Assembly: GCA_041389525.1 (NCBI GenBank)
Contig: JAWKRR010000045.1
Span: 1-64,000, forward strand
Direction of reading: 5' to 3'
Source of the DNA: JACKFB01 sp041389525
GTDB taxonomy: Bacteria; Myxococcota_A; UBA9042; PHBI01; JACKFB01
Length of the DNA: 64,000 bases
The translations under genes and the position numbers were made by a program. Below are positions 51,101 to 59,925 of the stretch, piece after piece. Numbering within the stretch: the first letter of the stretch is position 1; each line of letters begins with the position of its first letter. The notes below the pieces were generated by a model. That model was not told the origin of the DNA and made no database searches. It saw nothing but the letters and a program-made list of their open reading frames with translations.

Positions 51101-54100
51101 TCAGCGGCCTCTTTCGGCCTGCCGGCGTGCCCTGACCGCGGCCCGGGCGGCCTGATAACGGTCGGAGGCGGCCTTGGCTTCCACAGCGGCGGCTTCGGCT
51201 TGGGCCGGGGCGTCGCCGGCGGCCTCGACGAGGCGCTGATGCTCGGCGATGGCGGCGTCGAGGCGGGCTTTGTCGCGGAGGTGGAGCGTGCGGGCGCGCT
51301 CGGTGGAGAGCGCGCGGCTGGCGAGCTTGCGTTCGGCGCGGGCGACCTGGACCTCGTCGCGGGCGCTGAGCTTCTTCGCGAGGGTGAGCTCGGCGGCGGC
51401 GTCGCGCGCCTCGGCGGCGATGGCTGCCTCCTCGGGTGTGCCGGCCGCGCTACGGACCGCGTCCAGGAGCGCCGGGTAGGCCGCGGCGAGGGTCTTGACC
51501 CGCGCGCCCCGCGCCGCCGCGGCCGCACGCAACGCGTCGACCTCGCTCTTCGCCGCGTCCTCGGCGGCGGCGCGCTTCTCGACGGCGACGCGCGAGCGGT
51601 CGAAGCGCTTGGTGAGGCTGGTGACCTTGCGCGCGGCGCGCTTCTCCTGGCCGACGACGCCGCGCGCCTTGGCCTTGGCCTTGGTCGCGGCGCTGTTGGC
51701 GAGGCGCCACGCGGCGCGGGCGTCTTTCTCGGCTTGGCGGAGGTCGGCGAGGGTCGCCGGGGCTGCCACCACAGGCGCGGGCGGCGCGTCGGGCGCGGCT
51801 TTGGGCGCCTCGACCGGCTTCGGCGCGGGCGCGGCGGGGACCTCGGGCGCGGCGGCGGGCTTGGGCGCGGGGGCCGCGGCGACCGGGGTCGGGGGCGGCG
51901 GCGCGGGCGCGACGTTCCACGTGATTTGGGGCGCCGGGCGGCTAGGCGGCGGAGGCGTCGGGCGAGGCGCGGGCGCCTCGGCGGGGTTTATCTCAACCCG
52001 AAATGAGGCGCCTCGCGGCGCTGCTTTTTTTTTTGCTGCGGCCGCGTCGGGGGTGGCGGTCGCGGCGGCTGGGTCCGCGCCGTCGGTGGCCGGAGCGGCG
52101 GGCGCCGAGGCGGCCGGCTTCGCGACGACGGGTGCCGGGGCTGCGGGTGCTGGCGCCGAGCCGCCACCGCCCACGTTGACGACGACCGGGACGGGGAGGA
52201 CGACCGGCGGGCGGGCTGGCGTTTTAGCAGCAGCCGCGGGCTTGGATGGGGCCGCGGGGGCCGCCGACGCGTCGGGGGTGGCGGGCTTCGCGGCGGGCGC
52301 TGGCGGGAGGGTGGGCGCGGGGGTCACGGCCGGCTTCGGGGCGGGCGCGGGCGCGTCGGGCGCGTCGGGCGCGTCCTCAGTCGCGGGGAGGGCGGGCTTG
52401 GCAGGGGGAGCCGGCGCGGGCGTCTCGTCCGACTCGCTGGGCTTCGGCACGACCACGGGGACGGCAGGCTTCGCCGCGGGCGCCGGCTTGGCCGCCGGAT
52501 CCTTCGCGCCGTTCGGCGCCGCAGGCTTGGCCGCGGGAGTCTTCTCGACGACGGGGACGGGCTCGGCCGCGGGCTTGGCGGCCGGTGTCTTCTCGACGAC
52601 TGGCACCGGGACCGGCACCACGACGGGAACGGGGACGGGCTCGGCCGCGGGCTTGGCGGCCGGTGTCTTCTCGACGACCGGCGCGGGGACGGGGACGGGG
52701 ACGGTGGCGGGCTTGGGCGCGGGCTCCGGCGTCGCGACGGGCGCCTTCTCCTCGGCCGTCGCAGGCGTCGGGGCGGCAGGCTTCGACGCGGGTTTCGCGG
52801 CGGGATCCTTCGCGCTGTGAGGATTTGGCTTGGTGCCAGGGTCCTTGGCGTCCTCGGGAGTCGGCGCGGGCTCGGTGGGCGCGGGCGCGGGCTCGGTGGG
52901 CGCGGGCTCGGGCTCCGGCTCCGGCGCGGGTTCGGCGGCGGGGTCGGCGGTGGGCTCCGGGGTCGGCTCGGCGGGGGTCTCTACGCCCGGGTCGGCGGGG
53001 GGGATCGCCTCCCCCTCGGGCGCGGTCAGCGCGTCAGGGACCGGCACTGGCACCGGCGGGAGCACCTCGCCCGGCGTCGTCACCGGAGCCGCGGGACCCA
53101 CCGGCTTCACGGTCAGCTCAGCCGCCCGCGACGTCGCCCCGTCCAGATGCGAGCGCGCCTCGATCAGCCGCCTGGCGAGCACAGCCGCGCGAGCGCTCTG
53201 CAACATCGTCCCGACCTCGCCCCAGCGCGGGTCCTTCAGCGACTTGGCCTTCGCCTCGGCCGCAGCGACAGAGACGCGCTTGTCGACATCGGCCAGCCCG
53301 CGCTCGATCGCCGCCTCGCACGCCGCGTGATGACGCTCGGCCTCGCCCAGATAGGCGGCCGCGCTCGTCTCGTCGCGGGTCGACAGGGACTGCCGCGCCA
53401 TCCCAAGCAGCTTGGTGGCCAGCGCGTACTCGGTGTCGCACGCCTTGTCGTTACCCAGGCTCTCGAGACCCAGCCGCTGTGCGTCCAGCCGCGCTATCCG
53501 GCCCTTGAGCTGGGTCTGCTCCGACTTCGCCGCGCTGGCCGCGTCCGCGCTCGAACCCGGCCCCATGCCGCGGGTCAGCCGAATCACGCGAAAGACCAGC
53601 GCCGCTTCCTCGGCCCGGGCCAGCGCCCGGTCGGGGTACCCGTCGGCCTTCGCGTGCCGCGCCACGTCAAGCAACGCCTCGCCCTCGGCGAAGCGCGGGT
53701 CCGTGTTCCCGACCAAGGTCAGCACCATGGCGCGCGCGTCTTCGGCGGCGTGCAGGGCGTCATCCACCGCGCTCGCGCCGGGCCGCGCGCGGCTCGCGCC
53801 GGCAGCCGCCAAGCCCTCATCCAGCAGCGACGGCCCGGCCTCGACCGCACCCGCGACGGGCTCGCCCGCCTCGACCGCCTCGCCCACGCCCTCGAACTGC
53901 GTCGCGCCGTCCTCGCGGGCGTTCACCGACTCCCAGAGCGCGCGTCGCTCCCGTGACGCGTCGAGATTGTCCGCCGTCCGCAAGCGCTGTAGCGCTATCG
54001 ACGCGTGGAGCCGCGCGGCCTCCTCGTCGCGCAGCAGCCGCGACTCCTCCGCCTGGGCCGCGTGAAAGCGCGACTCGGCCACCAGCGCGGGCTGCGTCTC

Positions 54101-54232
54101 CTCGAGCGCCTCCGTCCCCGGAGCCGCCAGCAGCGCGCGAACCCGGTCCAAGTCGGCGGGCGCCGGCAGCGCCGCGCAGCCCGTGACGCCAGCGGCCACG
54201 ACGCACCCGATCAGCAAGCTTAACCGTGTCAT
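51101..54232 (-). CDS. Long Pro/Ala-rich lipoprotein with coiled-coil ends
   Basis: A 1043-residue lipoprotein (lipobox VTGC). Residues about 25-350 are helical and repeat-like (AEESRLLRDEEAARLHASIA, AYLGEAERHHAACEAAIERG). A tether of about 400 residues is nearly all Pro, Ala, Val, Lys and Glu, with repeats of VEKTPAAKPAAEPVPV. The last 230 residues are a coiled coil rich in Ala, Arg, Lys and Glu. Such tethers span periplasm or capsule. A run of ten A bases in the coding strand (52025-52034) is a slip-prone site. It is coupled by ATGA to the small lipoprotein gene. Function unknown; envelope bracing inferred. Confidence 0.75.
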   Translation of the reverse strand: MTRLSLLIGCVVAAGVTGCAALPAPADLDRVRALLAAPGTEALEETQPALVAESRFHAAQAEESRLLRDEEAARLHASIALQRLRTADNLDASRERRALWESVNAREDGATQFEGVGEAVEAGEPVAGAVEAGPSLLDEGLAAAGASRARPGASAVDDALHAAEDARAMVLTLVGNTDPRFAEGEALLDVARHAKADGYPDRALARAEEAALVFRVIRLTRGMGPGSSADAASAAKSEQTQLKGRIARLDAQRLGLESLGNDKACDTEYALATKLLGMARQSLSTRDETSAAAYLGEAERHHAACEAAIERGLADVDKRVSVAAAEAKAKSLKDPRWGEVGTMLQSARAAVLARRLIEARSHLDGATSRAAELTVKPVGPAAPVTTPGEVLPPVPVPVPDALTAPEGEAIPPADPGVETPAEPTPEPTADPAAEPAPEPEPEPAPTEPAPAPTEPAPTPEDAKDPGTKPNPHSAKDPAAKPASKPAAPTPATAEEKAPVATPEPAPKPATVPVPVPAPVVEKTPAAKPAAEPVPVPVVVPVPVPVVEKTPAAKPAAEPVPVVEKTPAAKPAAPNGAKDPAAKPAPAAKPAVPVVVPKPSESDETPAPAPPAKPALPATEDAPDAPDAPAPAPKPAVTPAPTLPPAPAAKPATPDASAAPAAPSKPAAAAKTPARPPVVLPVPVVVNVGGGGSAPAPAAPAPVVAKPAASAPAAPATDGADPAAATATPDAAAAKKKAAPRGASFRVEINPAEAPAPRPTPPPPSRPAPQITWNVAPAPPPPTPVAAAPAPKPAAAPEVPAAPAPKPVEAPKAAPDAPPAPVVAAPATLADLRQAEKDARAAWRLANSAATKAKAKARGVVGQEKRAARKVTSLTKRFDRSRVAVEKRAAAEDAAKSEVDALRAAAAARGARVKTLAAAYPALLDAVRSAAGTPEEAAIAAEARDAAAELTLAKKLSARDEVQVARAERKLASRALSTERARTLHLRDKARLDAAIAEHQRLVEAAGDAPAQAEAAAVEAKAASDRYQAARAAVRARRQAERGR

Positions 54233-54621
54233 CGCTGACCTCCCCGGACGCTCAGCGCGGGTCGCCCCGGCAGCCCGAGCGCTTTGTCGGCCGCTTTCCG
54301 GTCGTAGTAGCTCTTCACCGACGCGAGCTGCGCCTCGATGGCCTGCATCACCAGCGCCAGCCGCTCCGAGTCGACCTTCCGCGCGACCGCGAGGTCCTCG
54401 GCGCGGTCGAGCCAGTCGGCCGCCTGGTCAAGCTCGTCGCGCATGTCGGCCGCCAGCGGGTGCCCGGCCAGGGCCCGGCGAACCATCCGGTAGCGCTCCA
54501 AGCTGACCTCCGCGGAGACCGCCTCGGGCGCGTCGTCCCGCAGGCCGGCCACCTTCGCAGGGGCACACGACGTCGCGCCGAGGAGCAGCAATAGCGCCAA
54601 GCATCGAATTCCGATGGCCAT
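54229..54621 (-). CDS. Small helical lipoprotein
   Basis: A 130-residue lipoprotein (lipobox GATSC) followed by a mostly helical mature part: VSAEVSLERYRMVRRALAG, DELDQAADWLDRAEDL and ASVKSYYDRKA. The helix pattern resembles the N-terminal part of the larger lipoprotein downstream, with which it overlaps (ATGA, 54229-54232), so they may form a complex. It starts 9 bases after the outer-membrane gene. DUF4398-like helical lipoproteins are similar in build, but that assignment is weak. Confidence 0.7.
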   Translation of the reverse strand: MAIGIRCLALLLLLGATSCAPAKVAGLRDDAPEAVSAEVSLERYRMVRRALAGHPLAADMRDELDQAADWLDRAEDLAVARKVDSERLALVMQAIEAQLASVKSYYDRKAADKALGLPGRPALSVRGGQR

Positions 54622-54630
54622 CGCCTTCTC

Positions 54631-56205
54631 CTAGAAAATCGAGTGGTGAAAACGCAGATTCAGGGACTGACGCATCTGCAGCTCTTCGATGCGCGTGTCA
54701 TCGCGGTGCAGGGTGATCTGGTAGACCAGCGAGGCCCACGCCCCGAGGGCGAGGCCCACGGTGCTGTCCCAGTAGAAGACCGGCCGGAACTTCTCGTTGC
54801 CGGCGATCTCGTCGTAGCTGACGAAGCTGTCGAAGTTCGACTGCACGGTGATGAAGTCGCCCAGGCGCAGGCGCATGCTCGCGGCCACCTCGCCGCCTAC
54901 GCGCTTGCGATTCGCCAGCTCGCCAAGCTCCAGCACGCCGTCGCGCGAGCGGATGATGTAGAGCGAGTCGTCGCCGTAGATCGACTGCCGCATCGCCACG
55001 CCTGCGCGCGCCGTGAGCGTGAAGACGTCGTTGTCCCAGAACGTGAGCCCGAGCCCGACCGCCTCCTGGAAGATGGTGGGCGAGAACGCCGACATCAGGG
55101 TCAGCTTCGTGTCGGCGGCGAGCTCGAACTGGCGGTTGCCGCCCTCGGGCTCGGCCACCGTGACGGTGACGGCCTCCTCGCTGTGGATCCGCGTGGGGAA
55201 GAACGCCGTGCGGGCGCGCGCCGTGACGTACGGACCCAAGATGGCGCCCAGGCGGTAGTTGTAGAAGAGTTCGGCCTGCACGATGTCGGTGAGCTTCTGA
55301 AAGGGCAGCCCGCGACCGATGCTGTGCTCGACGCCGACCCAGCTCTCGTCGAGGGACAGCCGCCCCAGCGCCAAGTGGTTGCCGCTGTCAAAGCCGCCCT
55401 CGAGCCGCGTAAACGCACCCAGCCGCATCGCGTCGCCGCTGAACCCGCTGAGCTCGCCCTTGGCGCGGTCCAACCCGAAGGAGCCGCCGACCACCCAGTC
55501 GATCCGCCAGCGCTCGTCCCGCGCCTGTAAAGCCCGCTCGCCGAACTCCGTGCGCACGAGGTGCCCGCCCTCGACGACCAGGCGGTACTCGAGCTGCTCG
55601 CCGGCATCGATGGGCAGCGCCACGCGGTCGGTCTTTCGGCTGGCCCGCTTGCCCAAGATGAGGTGGTAGCGGCCGGGCGCGACGATCCACGTGCGGGTGG
55701 TGCGGTAGGCGGCGGAGTCGCTGGTTTTCTCTGGCCCGTAGACCTGCTGACCGTCCTCGCTGACCAGGATGTAGTGCTCGGCCTGGACGCGGTCCAGCTC
55801 GTCGATGGCGGTGACCCGCAGCGAGCCGAAGAAGGCGTCGACCACGGCGGTCTGGCCGGCGACCACGGTCACCTGGCGCGTCGGCCGCCACTCGGTCGGG
55901 CCATGCCCGATGCGCACGGTGTACTCGCCCGGCGGCAGCGGGATGCGGGTGCCGGTCAGCGCGGTGGCGACCCGCTCGTCGCCGACGAGGACGTGAACGG
56001 GCGGCTCGAGGTTGGGCCGGCTGGCGCTGGGAACGAAGAGCGCGCCCATGCCCGCGGGGACCGGGGTGAGATCGAGCGCGAGCTGGGTCGCCGCGTCGCC
56101 AACGCCCGTAAGATCGGGCGCCGCGGGCTCGGCCAGCGCCGGCGTGGACGCCAGGAGTAGCCCGAGGCTTAGGATAAGCGCGCGGACAGGCCTCGTATTC
56201 AGCAT
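54631..56205 (-). CDS. Outer-membrane beta-barrel with PEGA-like N-terminal domains
   Basis: A 524-residue exported protein (signal LILSLGLLLASTPALA). The first 200 residues hold PEGA-like strands (IPLPPGEYTVRIGHGPTEW, VVAPGRYHLILGKR), then a barrel of about 300 residues with aromatic strand ends (DWVVGGSFGLDRAKGEL, AELFYNYRLGAILGPYVTAR, VFYWDSTVGLALGAWASLVY) and a C-terminal Phe in RFHHSIF, a BAM signal. AGGTGA precedes the ATG. It lies in the stress run between PspC and the two lipoproteins, which suggests one envelope assembly. No family name assigned. Confidence 0.75.
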   Translation of the reverse strand: MLNTRPVRALILSLGLLLASTPALAEPAAPDLTGVGDAATQLALDLTPVPAGMGALFVPSASRPNLEPPVHVLVGDERVATALTGTRIPLPPGEYTVRIGHGPTEWRPTRQVTVVAGQTAVVDAFFGSLRVTAIDELDRVQAEHYILVSEDGQQVYGPEKTSDSAAYRTTRTWIVAPGRYHLILGKRASRKTDRVALPIDAGEQLEYRLVVEGGHLVRTEFGERALQARDERWRIDWVVGGSFGLDRAKGELSGFSGDAMRLGAFTRLEGGFDSGNHLALGRLSLDESWVGVEHSIGRGLPFQKLTDIVQAELFYNYRLGAILGPYVTARARTAFFPTRIHSEEAVTVTVAEPEGGNRQFELAADTKLTLMSAFSPTIFQEAVGLGLTFWDNDVFTLTARAGVAMRQSIYGDDSLYIIRSRDGVLELGELANRKRVGGEVAASMRLRLGDFITVQSNFDSFVSYDEIAGNEKFRPVFYWDSTVGLALGAWASLVYQITLHRDDTRIEELQMRQSLNLRFHHSIF

Positions 56206-56242
56206 GGGATCACCTCAGACGGAGGGAGAGGACAGACAGAGC

Positions 56243-56740
56243 TCAGGTCCCGGGACGCAGCAGAGCCAGCCCGGAGATAACGAAGAGAGCAGCGACGGTG
56301 CGGCCGAAGGTCAACCAACCTAAGAGTCCGAAACTACTGAGAAGGATGAGGCCGCCGGCACCGAAGAGAGCGGCGCCCGCGATGGCGCGCCACCGAAGGG
56401 CGGGGTCCGCCGATTCCCTGTGATAGCGCCACATTTCAAAACGCGCGAAGAACTCCGCCCTCAATTCGCGGAGCTGGTCGCCGACGCGGCGGCCCTCCTC
56501 GCGCAGGCGATCCGACAGCGGCATGCCCGCGGTCGAAGGGTCCGGAAGCAGCAGGCGCAGCGCGAGATAGACGACGACGGTGAAGGGCGTGGCCAAGATG
56601 AGGATGACGAAGGCCGTGCGAAGCCAGACAGGGCTGACGTGGAGCCGCCGGGCCAGCACCAAGCACACGCCGAGAAAGACAGGGCGAGGCTCGTGAGTGA
56701 CGCGCGTCTGAACGCCTGGCGGCACCCCGTCGCCGCGCAT
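56243..56740 (-). CDS. pspC: PspC-domain stress-response membrane protein
   Basis: A 165-residue protein with a PspC domain: PRPVFLGVCLVLARRLHVSP, VWLRTAFVILILATPFTVVV and LALRLLLPD. A helical linker (DQLRELRAEFFARFEMWRY) and two more membrane helices follow. In enterics PspC senses inner-membrane damage. The start codon overlaps the stop of the AmaP-like gene by one base (TAATG), so they are made together. Length is longer than classic PspC by the extra C-terminal helices. Confidence 0.85.
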   Translation of the reverse strand: MRGDGVPPGVQTRVTHEPRPVFLGVCLVLARRLHVSPVWLRTAFVILILATPFTVVVYLALRLLLPDPSTAGMPLSDRLREEGRRVGDQLRELRAEFFARFEMWRYHRESADPALRWRAIAGAALFGAGGLILLSSFGLLGWLTFGRTVAALFVISGLALLRPGT

Positions 56741-57297
56741 TATTTCACCACCGGCCGCTGCGCACGGGTGGTGCTCATCCGAACGACGGTGTCGATCCGC
56801 GCGATCTCGAGGCCGAGCTGCTCGCGGACGCGCTCGCGGACAGCCTGGCGGATGGACTCGCCCAGCTCAGACAGCACGGCGCGGACGTTGGCGTCGACGC
56901 GGCAGACCACGTGCATCCCGTCGGGGGCCTCGGTGACCTGGACGGTCATCGAGCGCACGTCGGGCACCTGCAGGCCGACGTACACGATGAAATCGCGCAG
57001 CGTCCGCCGGCTCAGCGTCAGCTCACCGAGCTCCGTCGCCTCCACCAGATGGTCGGTGCGGCGCCGCGGGCGCAGCTCGAGGTAGAGCAACCCGATGCCG
57101 ACGAGCAGCGCGAGGATCGCGACCAGCACCGGCCCGACCTCCGAGAGCACGCTGGCCCCGCCAACGCCTGCCACCATGTCGGCGAACACACCGGGCGGCG
57201 GCACGACGACGCCGGCGCCGACGAGCAGCGCCAACAACGCGACCCCGCACACCAGCAGCGCGAGCGTCAGCCCCAGCAATCGATTGATAAAATTCAC
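56740..57297 (-). CDS. AmaP-like Asp23 membrane anchor
   Basis: A 185-residue protein from GTG at 57297 (GGAGGGAC upstream). Two membrane helices (LLGLTLALLVCGVALLALL and VGPVLVAILALLVGIGLLYL) are followed by a soluble domain with LRDFIVYVGLQVPDVRSMTV and CRVDANVRAVLSELGESI. This is the layout of AmaP, which tethers Asp23 to the membrane in Gram-positive bacteria. It follows an Asp23-type gene by 90 bases and overlaps pspC by one base. The pairing strongly supports the name. Confidence 0.82.
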   Translation of the reverse strand: MNFINRLLGLTLALLVCGVALLALLVGAGVVVPPPGVFADMVAGVGGASVLSEVGPVLVAILALLVGIGLLYLELRPRRRTDHLVEATELGELTLSRRTLRDFIVYVGLQVPDVRSMTVQVTEAPDGMHVVCRVDANVRAVLSELGESIRQAVRERVREQLGLEIARIDTVVRMSTTRAQRPVVK

Positions 57298-57387
57298 GGT
57301 CCCTCCGCGCCGAGCGTCACGGGAACGCGGAGCCCGCCGAGCGTCTGAAAAGGCGCGCGGCAGCACCGCGGTACCGCGTTCGTTCAC

Positions 57388-57807
57388 CTACTCGACGCGT
57401 CGGGAAGGGGCGACCTCGTCGGGGGCGTAGTACACGTCGACCACGGCGATGTTCACTTCCTTCACGGACAGGTCGGTCATCTGCGACAGGCGCGCGCCGA
57501 CAAGCTGGCGCACCTGGGCGGCCACTTCCTGCAAGCTGTAGCCGTACTCGACGATCATCTCGAGGTCGATGGCGACCTCTTTGCGGCCTACCTCGGCGTT
57601 GACGCCGCGCGAGGTCGCCTGCGTGCCGGAGACCATCCCGACGGCGTCGCCCAGCAGGCCCTTGCCTAGCTTGTGCACGCCGGGGACCTCGCGCGCGGCG
57701 ATGCCCGCGATGGTCGCGATGACGGAGTCGGCGAATGTGGTGCGACCGTCGGCGTTTGCGCGCTTGTCGGTAGATGCGGCGCCGGATGCGTTTGTTGACT
57801 TGGACAT
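57388..57807 (-). CDS. Asp23/Gls24-family envelope stress protein
   Basis: A 139-residue Asp23 protein: FADSVIATIAGIAAREVPGV, VAIDLEMIVEYGYSLQEVAA and SVKEVNIAVVDVYYAPDE are family blocks. GGAGG precedes the ATG. Asp23 proteins form membrane-associated meshes through AmaP in Gram-positive bacteria. A close paralogue lies at 59403-59840, which shares AGIAAREVPGV and VKEVNxAVVDVxYAP. It is first in the sub-run after a hairpin at 57911. Confidence 0.88.
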   Translation of the reverse strand: MSKSTNASGAASTDKRANADGRTTFADSVIATIAGIAAREVPGVHKLGKGLLGDAVGMVSGTQATSRGVNAEVGRKEVAIDLEMIVEYGYSLQEVAAQVRQLVGARLSQMTDLSVKEVNIAVVDVYYAPDEVAPSRRVE

Positions 57808-57910
57808 AACCTAGTTCCTCCGTGCTCTCGCTGAGAGCGGACGTTGACCAGGCGTCTTGCTGGCCGTTTGGGGGGATGAGGCGGCGCGGGCAGCGTCGGT
57901 CTCATCAGGG

Positions 57911-57938
57911 GTGACACCGCCGAAGGCGCGGCCGTCAC
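57911..57938 (-). terminator. Hairpin splitting the envelope-stress run
   Basis: On the minus strand, just after the PEGA-barrel stop at 57955, GTGAC-GG-CCGC pairs with GCGG-T-GTCAC around GCCTTCG. The 147-base gap 57808-57954 is the largest in the run, so transcription may end or weaken here and restart for the Asp23-AmaP-PspC genes. No T tract follows. Confidence 0.35.
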
Positions 57939-57954
57939 AAAATTCCAACGAATG

Positions 57955-59403
57955 TCAGAAGATCCGCGTCACGCCGAGGCGCCCGTAGAGGTGCGTGTCC
58001 AGCGAGTAGCCCTGGTCGAGCAGGCGCCGGTCCTTCTTTAGCGGGTTGCCCTCGAAGTGGGCGAAGAGGTTCCAGTAGCGGCTCAGCCGCACGTCGACGG
58101 CGAGCGAGATGGGGAGCTGGACGCCCACGTCGCGGTCGGCGTGAGCGCTGGCGGTCTTGGGGCCGGTGCGGTCGGAGAAGATTCGCACGCCGACGCCGAC
58201 GGTGAGCAGGGCGCGCGCGCCCATCTGGAGGGAGCCGAGGGCCATCGGCGTCAGCGCGAGGCTGCGGCGCGACTTCGCCCCGAAGCCCCAGGCCCCGTCG
58301 AGCCCGGCGGCGAGGGCAAGCTTCCGCCCGTCGAGGAGGCGGACCTTCCCGCCGATGGTGAGCGTGTTCGACACGTCCAGCGCCGTCGCGAACCCGAGAT
58401 ACGCCTCGACCATGTCGTGGGCGCCGCCGCTCGCGCGGACCTCGGCGAGGTAGGGCCAGCCGCCGCTCAGGTCCAGGGCCAGCCGACCGCGGTCCAGCAG
58501 CGCCGCCCCGTGGGTGAAGCGCCGCGACGGGTCGGCGACGTGCGCGAACTCCGTGACGATGGACGTGACCTGGCCGGCCTCGACGCTGACGTCCTGCTCG
58601 TGGCGGAAATCGCCCGCGCGATAGACGGCCACGCGGTGCGCGCCTGGGTGCACAGGCCCGCTCCACGGCGTCTCGCCGACCCACTGGCCGTCGACGTCGA
58701 CCCGCGCCGGGCCGCCCTTGCGCGTGCCGAGCGCCACGCTCAGCTCGCCGGCGGGCTCCAGCTCCGCGATCACGGCGGTCACCTGCCCCGAGCGCACCTC
58801 CGCCTGCCGCGTCATCGGGAAGTGGCCGGGCGCCTCGATGACCAGCACGTGAGTGCCGGCGGACAGCCCCTCGACCTTGCGGTTGGTCGGGTAGGGGCCC
58901 TCGCCATCGATGGTGACCGTCGCCGTGCGCGGGTCCGCGGTCAGCATCAGCGTGCCCGCCCCTGCGCGCTCGGTCGGCTCCTGCACCGTCAGCCCCACCA
59001 CCAGCGTCACGCCCGGCTCCACGACCACGTCGCGCCAGCCCAGCAAGCGGTCGCCCTCGTAAAGCGAGAGCCGGTGCGGCCCAGGCAGCAGCGCCGCGAG
59101 CTGCGGCGAGTCCGGCGTAATCGGCGCGCCGTCCAGTTGCACTGTGCGCTTGCCGATGTCGCCCATCTCAAGGCGAATCGCCCCCGTTTTCTCAGCATCC
59201 GCCTGCGATTTTGGCGGATCGACCGCCCGCTCTGCCGCGTGGGGCTTGGGCGGATCGGCAGGCTGCTCGGTCGCCGGGGGAGGCGGAGGGGTGGGAGCAG
59301 CCAGGCCCCGTGCACTTGCAAGCACGAGGCTCGCGGCGAGCGCCCATCGCATGCACTGGGGCCTGACTGTCCCTGTAAGGGCTCGACCGAAGGTCAAACC
59401 CAT
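57955..59403 (-). CDS. PEGA-domain outer-membrane beta-barrel protein
   Basis: A 482-residue exported protein. The ATG at 59403 overlaps the upstream stop by one base (TGATG); a second ATG at 59352 would give a shorter signal peptide (MRWALAASLVLASARGLA). After a Pro/Ala/Asp stretch come PEGA repeats (TLMLTADPRTATVTIDGEG, GLSAGTHVLVIEAPGH, DGQWVGETPW, GAHRVAVYRAG) to about residue 300. A barrel with DLSGGWPYLAEV, GVQLPISLAVDV and a final LYGRLGVTRIF, Phe-terminal, follows. PEGA domains bind or pack at surfaces. It is coupled to an Asp23 gene, an unusual link. Confidence 0.8.
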   Translation of the reverse strand: MGLTFGRALTGTVRPQCMRWALAASLVLASARGLAAPTPPPPPATEQPADPPKPHAAERAVDPPKSQADAEKTGAIRLEMGDIGKRTVQLDGAPITPDSPQLAALLPGPHRLSLYEGDRLLGWRDVVVEPGVTLVVGLTVQEPTERAGAGTLMLTADPRTATVTIDGEGPYPTNRKVEGLSAGTHVLVIEAPGHFPMTRQAEVRSGQVTAVIAELEPAGELSVALGTRKGGPARVDVDGQWVGETPWSGPVHPGAHRVAVYRAGDFRHEQDVSVEAGQVTSIVTEFAHVADPSRRFTHGAALLDRGRLALDLSGGWPYLAEVRASGGAHDMVEAYLGFATALDVSNTLTIGGKVRLLDGRKLALAAGLDGAWGFGAKSRRSLALTPMALGSLQMGARALLTVGVGVRIFSDRTGPKTASAHADRDVGVQLPISLAVDVRLSRYWNLFAHFEGNPLKKDRRLLDQGYSLDTHLYGRLGVTRIF

Positions 59404-59840
59404 CACACCACGCGGTGACGGACGGTCTGTTCCGGCGCGTAGTGGACATCCACCACCGCGACGTTGACCTCCTTCACCATCAATCCGGTCGTCATCTGCA
59501 CGCGCCCGGCCACGTACTGGCGGACTTTGCCCGCCACCTCGTGCAAGTTCGCGCCGTATTCGGCGACGAGCTCGAGGTCCAGCGCGATCTCCCGCTGGCC
59601 TACCTCGGCCGCGACGCCGTGCCGCGTCTCGTGGGTGCCAGCGACACGCGCGACGGCGTTTCCGACCGCCCCCCGCCCGAGCTGGTACACGCCGGGGACC
59701 TCCCGCGCGGCGATGCCGGCGACGGTCTCGACCACGCGCGTGGCGAAGGTCGTCCGACCGGGGAAGCTCGTGGGATCGTCCAGGGCAAAGGCCTCGCCGG
59801 TCTGCCCGCCGCGCTGAGTTGCTGTCTTCGTTTCAGCCAT
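59403..59840 (-). CDS. Asp23/Gls24-family protein, second copy
   Basis: A 145-residue Asp23 protein, paralogue of the one at 57388-57807: FATRVVETVAGIAAREVPGV, IALDLELVAEYGANLHEVAG and MVKEVNVAVVDVHYAPEQ. GGAG lies 9 bases before the ATG at 59840. It follows the MscS gene by 85 bases and is coupled to the PEGA barrel gene. Two Asp23 copies in one locus suggest a hetero-mesh; AmaP is shared with the other copy. Confidence 0.86.
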   Translation of the reverse strand: MAETKTATQRGGQTGEAFALDDPTSFPGRTTFATRVVETVAGIAAREVPGVYQLGRGAVGNAVARVAGTHETRHGVAAEVGQREIALDLELVAEYGANLHEVAGKVRQYVAGRVQMTTGLMVKEVNVAVVDVHYAPEQTVRHRVV

Positions 59841-59925
59841 GACCGTGTCTCCGTGTGTGGAATCGCGGCGCTGGCTCATGCCTCGCCGTGTTCCGCCCCT
59901 TGAGACACACCCGCCCCGCGAAACG

